DNA of 64,000 bases from VXYL01 sp965199915. Lineage in GTDB: Bacteria > Pseudomonadota > Gammaproteobacteria > Pseudomonadales > Azotimanducaceae. The DNA lies in the NCBI GenBank assembly GCA_965199915.1, contig OZ241348.1, positions 1,426,001-1,490,000 of the forward strand, given 5' to 3'. The notes under the pieces are model-generated. The model was not told the DNA's origin, ran no database searches, and worked only from the letters and a program-made list of their open reading frames with translations. Shown here one piece after another: positions 35,973 to 43,664 of the stretch. A program made the translations under genes and the position numbers. Position 1 is the stretch's first letter, and every line of letters starts with the position of its first letter.

Positions 35973-38660
35973 GTGCTAACGCGCCACTCCTCCCGCCGCC
36001 AACCCCTCGACGCGGCGTTCTTCACCACCCGCCTCGCCAACGCCAAAGGCTACGACCGCATCGCCGGCTACTTCTCCTCCTCCATCCTCGAAGTGGCCGG
36101 CGAAGCGCTGGAAACCGTGCAAGGCCGAATCCGCGTCGTCTGCAACTCGCAGCTCTCCCGTGCGGACGTGGACGTCGCCAAGCTCGCCCAAGCGGCCATG
36201 CGTCGTGAGTGGTGCGAGTCGCGGCCGGAAGCCCTTGGCGAGAACGCGAGGCCGCGCTTCCAACGGCTTTACGACTTCCTGCGCTCCGGCAAGCTGGAGG
36301 TCCGCGTGTTGCCGGACGACGTCTTCGGCCTCATTCACGGCAAGGCCGGCGTCGTCACCTTGGCTGATGGCCGGCGCACGGCGTTTCTCGGCAGTGCCAA
36401 CGAGTCCAAGACGGCCTTTCGCCTCAACTACGAACTGGTTTGGGAAGACGACTCGGCGGAGTCCGTCGCGTGGGTGCAGGCGGAGTTCGATGCGCTGTGG
36501 CAATCGCCGTTCGCGGTGCCGCTCGCGGACTTCGTGGTGCAGGACTTGGATCGTCTTTCGCGCCGCGAACTCATCGGCGAAATCCAACGCTGGCGCGACG
36601 AGCCGGAACCGGCGTCGGTGGTGGTGGAAGCGCCGGTCTATCGGCGGGAGGTGGGCCTGTGGGAACACCAGAAGCACTTCGTGAAGCTGGCCTTCGACGC
36701 CCATCGCGGGCCGTTCGGGGCGCGGTTCGTGCTGGCGGATCAGGTGGGCCTCGGCAAGACGCTGCAACTGGCGATGGCCGTGCAGCTGATGGCCTTGGTC
36801 GGCGAGAAGCCGGTGCTGGTGCTGGCGCCGAAGCCGCTCCTGCGCCAGTGGCAGGAAGAGATGGAGACGCTGCTTGGGCTGCCGTCGGCGATTTGGACGG
36901 GGCGGCTGTGGCTGGACGAACGCGGCGTCGAACATCCGGGCGTGGGCGCCGAGGCCATCCGCCACTGCCCACGGCGCATCGGCATCGTCTCCACCAGCGC
37001 CATCACCAGCAATTCGGATGTGGTGGCGCATCTCGAAGCCATGCGTTTCGAGTGCGTCATCCTGGACGAAGCGCACCGGGCGCGCCGTCGCCGGGTCAGC
37101 CAGCGGCCCTATGCCGCCGCCGAGCCGAACAATCTGCTGCGTTTCCTGTGCACGATCTCGCCGCGCACCAAGAGCTTGCTGCTCGCCACCGCAACGCCGG
37201 TGCAGCTGCATCCGGTGGAGGCATACGACTTGCTCGACGCCTTGGCGGAAGGCTCGCCAGCGGTGCTGGGCGTGCCGGGCAGTCCGTGGCGCGACCCAGC
37301 CAGATCGTTGCCGGTGCTGCTCGGCAAGGCCGAAGCGCCGACGGACTTCCACGAACGCTGGGACTGGCTGCGCAATCCCTTTCCGCCCGCCGAGGAAGGG
37401 CGCGATTTCGAGATTCTGCGGCGGTCGCTCGAGCTCGAGGACGCTCAATCCTACGCGCCGGGCAATGCCGTGGAGTCGCTGCGGCCAGCGGACAGAGACC
37501 GCGTGAGCGACGTCTTTCCGCGCTTTCTGGAGAGCCACAACCCCTACATCCGCGCCATCGTGCTGCGCACGCGGGAGTATCTGGAGAACACGCTGGATCC
37601 GGAGACCGGCGAACCCCACCTCGCCCGCGTAGGCGTTCGCCTGCATGGAGACGGCGACGAAGACGCCATCGCCCTGCCGCCGTTCCTGCGCGACGCCTAT
37701 CAGCAGGCCGAAGCATTCTGCCAACTGCTCGCCGAACGCCTGAACGCAGGGTTCTTTCGCACTATGCTGCTGCGGCGCATCGGCAGCACGATGGTCGCCG
37801 GACGCCTCACCGTCGCCAGGATGCTGAGCGGTTGGGAGGATGCGGAGAACGACGAGCACGACGAAGACGCTCCCGCGACGTTCGGCACCCTGACGGCGGA
37901 AGAACGCGCCCTGCTCAAGCGTCTCACCGAGACGCTGGAAGCCCACGCGGAGCAGGACCCGAAGCGCGCCGCGGTGCTGCGTTTGCTGACGCACGACAGC
38001 TGGCTTGCCGAAGGCTGCATCGTGTTCAGTCAGTTCTACGACTCGGTTTGGTGGTTGGCCAACCAGCTCTCCGCCGAACTGCCGGACGAACCCGTCGGCA
38101 TCTACGCTGGCGCGAACCGATCCGGCGTGCTGCGCGGCGGCGTGTTCGAGCGGCGCAGCCGGGACGCGCTGAAAGATGCCATCCATCGGCACAAGCTGCG
38201 CCTGCTCATCGGCACCGACGCCGCCTCCGAAGGCTTGAACCTGCAACGCCTCGGCACACTCATCAACTTGGATCTGCCGTGGAACCCTTCCCGCCTCGAA
38301 CAGCGCAAAGGTCGCATCCAGCGCATCGGCCAAGTCCGCGCGGAAGTGGACGTGTGCAACATGCGCTATGCGGATTCCGTGGAAGACCGCGTCCACGCGC
38401 TGCTTTCGGAACGCTGCGAGCACATCTCGGCCCTGTTCGGCCAGCTTCCCGACACGTTGGAAGACGTCTGGGTGCATGTGGCGCTCGGCGAGCGGGCCGA
38501 GGCGCAGCGCACCATCGACGCCGTGCCGCGGCGGCACCCTTTCGCGCTCCGCTACCGCGAAGTGCGCCATGTGGATTGGGAGTCCTGCGCCCGCATCCTG
38601 GACGACGACGCCCGGCGCGAGAGCTTGGAGCAGAGTTGGCAACGCCGACTGCCACGGTAG
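35973..38660 (+). CDS. PLD-nuclease/SNF2-helicase anti-phage protein
   Basis: An ~895-residue fusion. N-terminal phospholipase-D-like nuclease domain: the opening HSSRRQPLDAAFFTTRLA, then H122-x-K124 in IHGKAGV and N143 in GSANESKTAF. The SNF2/DEAD-like helicase core follows: ADQVGLGKT (Walker A, to 263), ILDEAHRAR (365-368), ATATPVQL (motif III), and GTDAASEGLNLQ with RKGRIQRIGQ (motifs V and VI). This is the helicase usually found with DUF499, DUF3780 and DUF1156. GTG 35973 matches the usual N-terminus; a TTG at 35949 is the upstream alternative. It appears intact, so it is the only large backbone component without damage. Confidence 0.88.
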   Translation: MLTRHSSRRQPLDAAFFTTRLANAKGYDRIAGYFSSSILEVAGEALETVQGRIRVVCNSQLSRADVDVAKLAQAAMRREWCESRPEALGENARPRFQRLYDFLRSGKLEVRVLPDDVFGLIHGKAGVVTLADGRRTAFLGSANESKTAFRLNYELVWEDDSAESVAWVQAEFDALWQSPFAVPLADFVVQDLDRLSRRELIGEIQRWRDEPEPASVVVEAPVYRREVGLWEHQKHFVKLAFDAHRGPFGARFVLADQVGLGKTLQLAMAVQLMALVGEKPVLVLAPKPLLRQWQEEMETLLGLPSAIWTGRLWLDERGVEHPGVGAEAIRHCPRRIGIVSTSAITSNSDVVAHLEAMRFECVILDEAHRARRRRVSQRPYAAAEPNNLLRFLCTISPRTKSLLLATATPVQLHPVEAYDLLDALAEGSPAVLGVPGSPWRDPARSLPVLLGKAEAPTDFHERWDWLRNPFPPAEEGRDFEILRRSLELEDAQSYAPGNAVESLRPADRDRVSDVFPRFLESHNPYIRAIVLRTREYLENTLDPETGEPHLARVGVRLHGDGDEDAIALPPFLRDAYQQAEAFCQLLAERLNAGFFRTMLLRRIGSTMVAGRLTVARMLSGWEDAENDEHDEDAPATFGTLTAEERALLKRLTETLEAHAEQDPKRAAVLRLLTHDSWLAEGCIVFSQFYDSVWWLANQLSAELPDEPVGIYAGANRSGVLRGGVFERRSRDALKDAIHRHKLRLLIGTDAASEGLNLQRLGTLINLDLPWNPSRLEQRKGRIQRIGQVRAEVDVCNMRYADSVEDRVHALLSERCEHISALFGQLPDTLEDVWVHVALGERAEAQRTIDAVPRRHPFALRYREVRHVDWESCARILDDDARRESLEQSWQRRLPR

Positions 38661-38745
38661 GCGTCCGTTCGCCCGCAACACGCGCCTGCCGCGCGGCGGT
38701 GCCGCCTGCGACGAGTCCAGCAAACCGGCGGCGGCGCAAACTACC

Positions 38746-38784
38746 GGTATGATCGCGCCCATGCCAACAGCGCCCGCAGCCGAC
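38746..38784 (+). repeat. Direct repeat B, right copy (trxB 5' end)
   Basis: This is the right border of the 21.5-kb island. It matches 17167-17205 with one mismatch. It includes TATGAT (38748-38753), seven bases before the trxB ATG at 38761, and the first eight codons of trxB. Confidence 0.9.
38748..38753 (+). promoter_or_regulatory. -10-like box of trxB
   Basis: TATGAT lies seven bases before ATG 38761, so the predicted mRNA begins at or next to the start codon. No good -35 box is present 16-18 bases upstream. The ATG at 38749 overlaps the box and is therefore a less likely start. Confidence 0.4.
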
Positions 38785-39750
38785 CGACGCGAAATCGCCA
38801 AGCGGCACCGGCTCGTCGTGCTTGGCTCGGGCCCGGCCGGCTACACCGCGGCGCTGTACGCCGCCCGGGCGAACCTCCAACCCGCGCTCATCACCGGCGT
38901 GGAAGTGGGTGGACAGCTCACCACCACGACGGATGTGGACAACTGGCCGGGCGATGCCGACGGGTTGCAAGGCCCTGACCTCATGGCGCGCATGCAGCGG
39001 CATGTGGAGAAGCTGGGCGTGGAGCTCGTACGCGACCATATCCACCATGTGGATTTGGGCGCCCGTCCCCGCAAGCTGTTCGGCGACAACGCCGAATACG
39101 CGTGCGATGCGTTGATCATCGCCACCGGCGCTTCCGCGAAGTATCTCGGGCTGCCCTCCGAGGAGGCGTACAAGGGGCGCGGCGTAAGCGCCTGCGCCAC
39201 ATGCGACGGCTTCTTTTTCCGCGGCCAGCCGGTGGCCGTGATCGGCGGCGGCAACACCGCCGTGGAGGAGGCGCTGTACCTCTCCAACCTGGCCAGCCGC
39301 GTGCATCTGGTGCATCGGCGCGATCAACTGCGCGCCGAGAAGATGCTGCAAGACCGCTTGTTCGAGCGCGAACGCCAAGGCGCCGTGGAGTTCGTTTGGG
39401 ATCACACCCTCGCCGAGGTGGTTGGCGACGACGGCGGCGTGACCGGCGCCATCGTTCAAGGCGTGAAGAACGGCCAGCGACGTTGCTTGGACGTGCGCGG
39501 CGTGTTCATCGCCATCGGCCACGTGCCGAACACCGGCGTCTTCAACGGCCAGCTCGACATGCGCGGGGGCTACATCGCCATCGAGAGCGGCACGGAGGGC
39601 AATGCGACGGCCACCAGCGTTCCCGGCGTGTTCGCGGCTGGCGACGTGGCGGATCACGTCTACCGCCAAGCGGTGACCTCGGCCGGCTTCGGCTGCATGG
39701 CGGCGTTGGACGCGGAGAAGTACCTGGACGCCTTGCCTTCCCAGCGATGA
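38761..39750 (+). CDS. trxB: Thioredoxin-disulfide reductase
   Basis: A 329-residue FAD/NADPH enzyme that reduces thioredoxin. The FAD-binding motif is VVLGSGPAGYTAA. The redox-active cysteines are C145 and C148 in SACATCDG, and the NADPH motif is VIGGGNTAVEEALYLS. The C-terminal FAD segment is GVFAAGDVADHVYRQAVTSAGFGCMAA. The start at 38761 aligns with the family; the in-frame ATG at 38749 adds four residues. Its stop overlaps the aat start (ATGA), a gammaproteobacterial arrangement. It is the target gene at the right edge of the accessory island and is intact. Confidence 0.95.
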   Translation: MPTAPAADRREIAKRHRLVVLGSGPAGYTAALYAARANLQPALITGVEVGGQLTTTTDVDNWPGDADGLQGPDLMARMQRHVEKLGVELVRDHIHHVDLGARPRKLFGDNAEYACDALIIATGASAKYLGLPSEEAYKGRGVSACATCDGFFFRGQPVAVIGGGNTAVEEALYLSNLASRVHLVHRRDQLRAEKMLQDRLFERERQGAVEFVWDHTLAEVVGDDGGVTGAIVQGVKNGQRRCLDVRGVFIAIGHVPNTGVFNGQLDMRGGYIAIESGTEGNATATSVPGVFAAGDVADHVYRQAVTSAGFGCMAALDAEKYLDALPSQR

Positions 39751-40433
39751 AGCTCCCGCCCACGGCATTTCCCGATCCGGCGCGCGCGCCCGTTGACGGC
39801 CCGTTGGCCCGCGGCGGCGAGCTCACCCCGGAACGCCTGCTCGATGCGTACCGCCACGGCATCTTCCCGTGGTTCGAGAACGACCGCGATCCGGTGCTTT
39901 GGTGGTCGCCGGATCCGCGCGCGGTGCTCGCGCCCGACCGGCTGCGCATCTCCAAGAGCTTGCGCAAGCGGCTCAAGTCCGGGCGCTTTCGCGTCACCGC
40001 CGATCGCGCCTTCGCGGAGGTGGTGGCGGGATGCGCCGCGCCGCGCGCCAAGCATCCGGGCACTTGGATCACGCCGCGCATGGCGCGCGGCTACCGGGCG
40101 CTGTTCGAGCTCGGCTTCGCCCACTCCGTGGAGACGTGGCGCGACGACGAACTCGTGGGCGGGTTGTACGGCGTCTCCCTTGGGCGCATGTTCTTCGGCG
40201 AATCGATGTTCAGCCGCCAGCCCGACGCTTCCAAAGTAGCCCTCGCCCACTTGACGCGGCAACTCGTTCGCTGGGGGTTCGCGTTGATCGACTGCCAAAT
40301 CACCAACGACCACCTCGAGAGCCTCGGCGCGGTGTTCATGGAACGGCGGGACTTCCTGCGCTTGGTGCATGCCAACAACCAAGCCCCGACCCTGCGCGGC
40401 CCTTGGCGCCTCGACGCCGTGGATTGGCGGTAG
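39747..40433 (+). CDS. aat: Leucyl/phenylalanyl-tRNA-protein transferase
   Basis: A 228-residue GNAT-like enzyme that adds Leu or Phe to N-terminal Lys or Arg residues, marking proteins for ClpAP under the N-end rule. Family segments are YRHGIFPWFENDRDPVLWWSP, HPGTWITPRMARGYRALFE, LVGGLYGVSLGRMFFGESMF and FALIDCQITNDHLESLGA. The overlap with trxB shows a shared transcript. The clpA and infA genes often found nearby are not in the window. Confidence 0.95.
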   Translation: MKLPPTAFPDPARAPVDGPLARGGELTPERLLDAYRHGIFPWFENDRDPVLWWSPDPRAVLAPDRLRISKSLRKRLKSGRFRVTADRAFAEVVAGCAAPRAKHPGTWITPRMARGYRALFELGFAHSVETWRDDELVGGLYGVSLGRMFFGESMFSRQPDASKVALAHLTRQLVRWGFALIDCQITNDHLESLGAVFMERRDFLRLVHANNQAPTLRGPWRLDAVDWR

Positions 40434-40438
40434 GAACC

Positions 40439-41215
40439 ATGGATCTGGCGGACAAGCACGCCATCGTCACCGGCGGCGCGAGCGGCATCGGCGCGGCCAC
40501 CGCCGCCGAGTTCGCGCGGCGGGGCGCGCGTGTGGTGGTGGCGGACACGAACGGCGACGGAGCGCGCGCTGTCGCCGCGGCGATCGGCGCCACGGCCAGC
40601 GTCTGCGACGTCGGCGTGGAGGCGGACGTGCGCCGCCTGGTGGCCGACGCCGAGCGCACCGGCGGCCCGGTGGATCTCTTCTTCTCAAACGCCGGAATCG
40701 CCTCCGGCGCGGACCCCTTGACCACGGATTTGGAGACATGGGAAACGCAATGGCGCGTACATGTGATGGCGCACGTGTACGCCGTGCGCGCCGTGCTTCC
40801 GTCCATGCTGGAGCGCGAATGCGGCTATTTGCTGCACACGGCGTCCATGGCCGGCATCCTCACCAGCCCCGGCAACCTGCCCTACGCGGTGACAAAGCAC
40901 GCGGTGGTGGGGCTCGCGGAGTGGCTTGCCATCACCTACCACGACCGCGGCGTGCGCGTCTCGCTGCTCGCTCCGCTCGGCGTGCGCACGCCCATGCTGG
41001 GCGATGCGGCGTCCGGCTTCGCCACCAACGCGGCCGGCCCCATCAGGGAACCGGAGGAAGTGGCGCGGATGGTTGCCGACGCCGTGTTCGAGGAGCGCTT
41101 CCTGATTCTCACCGACGCGGTGGCGCAGACGTGGATGGACCGCAAAGCCGCCGACTTGGAGCGCTGGCTGCACGGAATGCGCCGCTTGCAAGGCCGCATC
41201 GACGGGCGGAGTTGA
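40439..41215 (+). CDS. Short-chain dehydrogenase/reductase
   Basis: A 258-residue classical SDR. The cofactor motif is VTGGASGIGAA, the structural NAG is in FFSNAGIASG, and the active-site triad includes the Ser in LLHTASMAG and the YxxxK in YAVTKHAVVG. An acidic residue after strand 2 (VVVADTN) predicts NAD rather than NADP. The start is ATG 40439, five bases after aat. The substrate cannot be deduced. Confidence 0.88.
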   Translation: MDLADKHAIVTGGASGIGAATAAEFARRGARVVVADTNGDGARAVAAAIGATASVCDVGVEADVRRLVADAERTGGPVDLFFSNAGIASGADPLTTDLETWETQWRVHVMAHVYAVRAVLPSMLERECGYLLHTASMAGILTSPGNLPYAVTKHAVVGLAEWLAITYHDRGVRVSLLAPLGVRTPMLGDAASGFATNAAGPIREPEEVARMVADAVFEERFLILTDAVAQTWMDRKAADLERWLHGMRRLQGRIDGRS

Positions 41216-41219
41216 GCGC

Positions 41220-42210
41220 CTAAAGGCCCTCAAGGCGGGCGACGAAGTCCGCCTCGCTTTCGCAAGCCAGGGCAGCGGCGATGGCGTGTTCTTGACCGCA
41301 CGCTTGCAACCGCTGACGGTCCGCTGGGAAATCGGGCGAACAGGCGATGCCGCGCTGGGCGAGTATTTGGCGCACGGCGGTCGCTGTCGCCTTGGCGCCA
41401 GCCTCGGCGCGGGTCTCCCGCAGCAGGCCGTCGAGCAGCGGATCGTCCGCCGGCGCGGTGCCCTCTTTCCGCCCCAAGGCGCGGCCCACCCGATGCAACG
41501 CGGCCGCCGTGGGCCGCGACAGCAACGGCTCGTTCATGGCGCGGTGGATTTCCTCGGCGGTCCAGCCCGGCAGCGCTTTGCTTGCCGGCGCCTCCCTGAA
41601 GCGCTTGGTCTTTCCGTCCAGCGCATGGATGGTCAACCCGGGCGGTCGCCGCCGCCGGCGGTCCGGCTCGCCTTGCCGGCAGGCCGCCGGCACCTCCACC
41701 CAAATCTCCGGGAAGCGCCACTTCTCGTATTCGGAGAGCTTCCGGCGTCGAACATCCGTTGTGTGGTCCACTTCCAACACGACATCGGGGGGGCGCGACG
41801 TCGCCGAGCACCACGACTGGCGATCGCAACGCCTGCGCTCGGGGCGCGTTCAAGTACACCGTTTGGTCCGCCTCCATGGAGCGAACGCGATCGCCCTGCG
41901 GCCCCCGCTCGCAAAAGGTCATCGTGCCGTAGCACTCGATGGGCGCGCCGCGCGCTTGGGCGATGCGCTCCAACAGCGCCGCCAGCCGGTGGATCGGGCG
42001 CTCGTGGGCGGCGGAGACATCCCGAACCATCCACGCCACGCCGCGGCGCGCGTCCCAGTATTCGATGTGCCGCCCGTCGTCCGGCCGGGCGACTTCCTCC
42101 TCGGTCATGGGCACGCCGTGGCAACCGGGGAAGTCCCGAGCGTCCGCAGACGCCGACGGGCCGCCGTTGGCGCACCTGCCGACACTGTAGGTGGGGCGTA
42201 TTTCCGTCAT
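41220..42210 (-). pseudogene. Uma2-family nuclease-fold protein, frameshifted in a G7 tract
   Basis: A Uma2 (DUF820) protein of about 329 residues when restored. The N-terminal half (HIEYWDARRGVAWMVRDVSAAHER, then MEADQTVYLN) is in one frame; the C-terminal half (VVLEVDHTTDVRRRKLSEYEKWRFPEIWVEVP, quoted in parts: VLEVDHTTD and FPEIWVEVP) is in the next. The frames meet at seven consecutive G bases (41787-41793), and removal of one base gives a continuous PPDVVLEV. Family members have a PD-(D/E)XK fold. The C-terminal extension of ~130 residues is Arg/Ala-rich. The shift may be a real mutation, phase variation or a base-calling error. Confidence 0.75.
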
Positions 42211-42216
42211 GCGGTG

Positions 42217-42245
42217 ACTGTAGCCCTAACCGCACCGATTGGCAA
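42217..42245 (-). promoter_or_regulatory. Promoter of the Uma2 gene
   Basis: On the minus strand, TTGCCA (42240-42245) and TACAGT (42217-42222) are separated by 17 bases, five of six matches to the -35 consensus and a good -10. The ATG follows only six bases after the -10 box, so the transcript should be leaderless. Confidence 0.6.
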
Positions 42246-42269
42246 ACTATTTTTTAGCAAAATCAATAT

Positions 42270-42285
42270 CGTACATAAGTGTACG
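42270..42285. promoter_or_regulatory. Palindromic operator candidate
   Basis: CGTACA-TAAG-TGTACG is a perfect 6-base inverted repeat with a four-base spacer, inside an AT-rich patch (42239-42285) between two divergent genes. It resembles a dimeric repressor site. Confidence 0.4.
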
Positions 42286-42414
42286 CGGTTCGAGGACCCG
42301 CGAAGCGGCGGCGCCGAGCCCGACCGTGACTGGGCGGTCCGGCACCGACAACAGCCCCGCCGACTCCACCACCAGGGCGCACCCACTTGCGGAGCGCGGG
42401 AAAGCGGGAGCGTC

Positions 42415-42445
42415 TTGGCGTGCGGCACGGCAACCTTGCTATGCT
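42415..42445 (+). promoter_or_regulatory. Possible promoter of the substrate-binding-protein gene
   Basis: TTGGCG (42415-42420) and TATGCT (42440-42445) are separated by 19 bases, longer than ideal. The ribosome-binding site GGGAGGG and ATG 42483 follow downstream. Confidence 0.35.
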
Positions 42446-42482
42446 CTGCGCATCGTTGGGTGCTAGCGCGGGAGGGTTTCCT

Positions 42483-43658
42483 ATGGTGTCCGAAAAAGAG
42501 ATCGTGCTCGGCATGTCGGCGGCGTTCTCGGGGCCGTCGCGCGGTCTCGGCAACGAGCTGTATCGTGGCGCGAGGGCCTGTTTCGACCAGGTGAACGCGG
42601 ACGGCGGCGTCGACGGGCGGCGCATCGTCCTGCGCACCTGCGACGACGGCTATCAGCCGGATCGCTGCGTGGCGAACACCACCGCGCTGATGGCGGACGA
42701 ACAGGTGTTCGCCCTGTTCGGCTACGTTGGCACGCCCACCGTGGCGCGCGTCCTGCCGCTGCTGCAGGCGCATCAGGACGAGCACTTGTACCTGTTCTTC
42801 CCGTTCAGCGGCGCCCAGCCGCAGCGCGATCCGCCATGCGGCGAGTTCGCCTTCAACCTGCGCCCGTCCTACCGGGCGGAAGCCACCGGCTTGGTGGACC
42901 ACCTCTTGGAAGTTGGCCGCGAGCGCATCGTGGTCTTCTATCAGGACGACGACTACGGACGCAGCGGCTCCGCGGGCGTGCGCGAAGCCCTGCGTCGACG
43001 TGGCGAGCAAGTGGCCGGAGAGGCGAGCTATCGGCGCGGAGACCCGTTCATGTTGTCGATGTCCCCACAGGTGGAGACGTTGAAGGCCGCCGAGCCGGAC
43101 GCCGTGATTTGCGTCGGCGCCTACGCCGCTTGCGCCGCGTTCCTGCGCGACGCCGTCGATGGCGGCCTCAACGTTCCCATCGCCAACCTGTCGTTCGTCG
43201 GCAGCGAGAACTTGCTGCAGCTGATTGCCGAGCGGCGCGACGACGTGGAGCGCTACACGGATCTGCTGGTGCATTCCCAAGTGGTGCCGAGCTACGAGGA
43301 CGAGAGCATTGCCGCGGTGCGCGAATACCGGCAGCTGGTGGAGCGCCACGACCCGCAGCCGCCGACCCACCTGCAGACGGATGGATACCAGCCTTTCACC
43401 TACAGCTTCGCGGCGCTGGAAGGTTTCTTGAACGCCAAACTGATGGTGGAGACCCTGCGCCGGCTGGAGGGCAAGTTCAACCGCGAAGGGCTCGAGCGGG
43501 CGGTGTTCACCTTGCGGGATCTCGATCTGGGCGTTGGCGAGACGGCCTCCTTCTCCCCGGACCGGCGCCAGGGTCTGCTGCGCGTCTACTACACGATGGT
43601 GCGCGAGGGCCGCTTCGTGCCTCTCACGGACTGGGGACGGTTCGGCCACCACGGCTAG
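42483..43658 (+). CDS. Branched-chain-amino-acid-type substrate-binding protein without signal peptide
   Basis: A 391-residue type I periplasmic-binding-fold protein (LivJ/AmiC-like): EIVLGMSAAFSGPSRGLGNEL, FGYVGTPTVARVLPLL, VVFYQDDDYGRSGSAGVREAL. The start with GGGAGGG before ATG 42483 gives no signal peptide; an earlier ATG at 42441 adds a short non-hydrophobic stretch only. The protein may therefore stay in the cytoplasm as a sensor, or the annotated start may hide a lost leader. No permease or ATPase gene is nearby. The LRR protein gene begins six bases after its stop, which indicates a two-gene operon. Confidence 0.82.
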   Translation: MVSEKEIVLGMSAAFSGPSRGLGNELYRGARACFDQVNADGGVDGRRIVLRTCDDGYQPDRCVANTTALMADEQVFALFGYVGTPTVARVLPLLQAHQDEHLYLFFPFSGAQPQRDPPCGEFAFNLRPSYRAEATGLVDHLLEVGRERIVVFYQDDDYGRSGSAGVREALRRRGEQVAGEASYRRGDPFMLSMSPQVETLKAAEPDAVICVGAYAACAAFLRDAVDGGLNVPIANLSFVGSENLLQLIAERRDDVERYTDLLVHSQVVPSYEDESIAAVREYRQLVERHDPQPPTHLQTDGYQPFTYSFAALEGFLNAKLMVETLRRLEGKFNREGLERAVFTLRDLDLGVGETASFSPDRRQGLLRVYYTMVREGRFVPLTDWGRFGHHG

Positions 43659-43664
43659 CCACCC

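Noticed and set aside
25198..38660. BREX or DISARM assignment of the locus
   Set aside because: The hallmark genes PglZ, BrxC, DrmA and DrmB are absent; the PglX-like methylases alone do not make a BREX system.
17206..38745. Site-specific integrase gene within the island
   Set aside because: No tyrosine or serine recombinase motif was seen; only DDE transposases are present.
35976..38801. 941-codon minus-strand open frame opposite the helicase
   Set aside because: The plus-strand frame has all PLD and helicase motifs; the antisense frame has no domain and biased composition.
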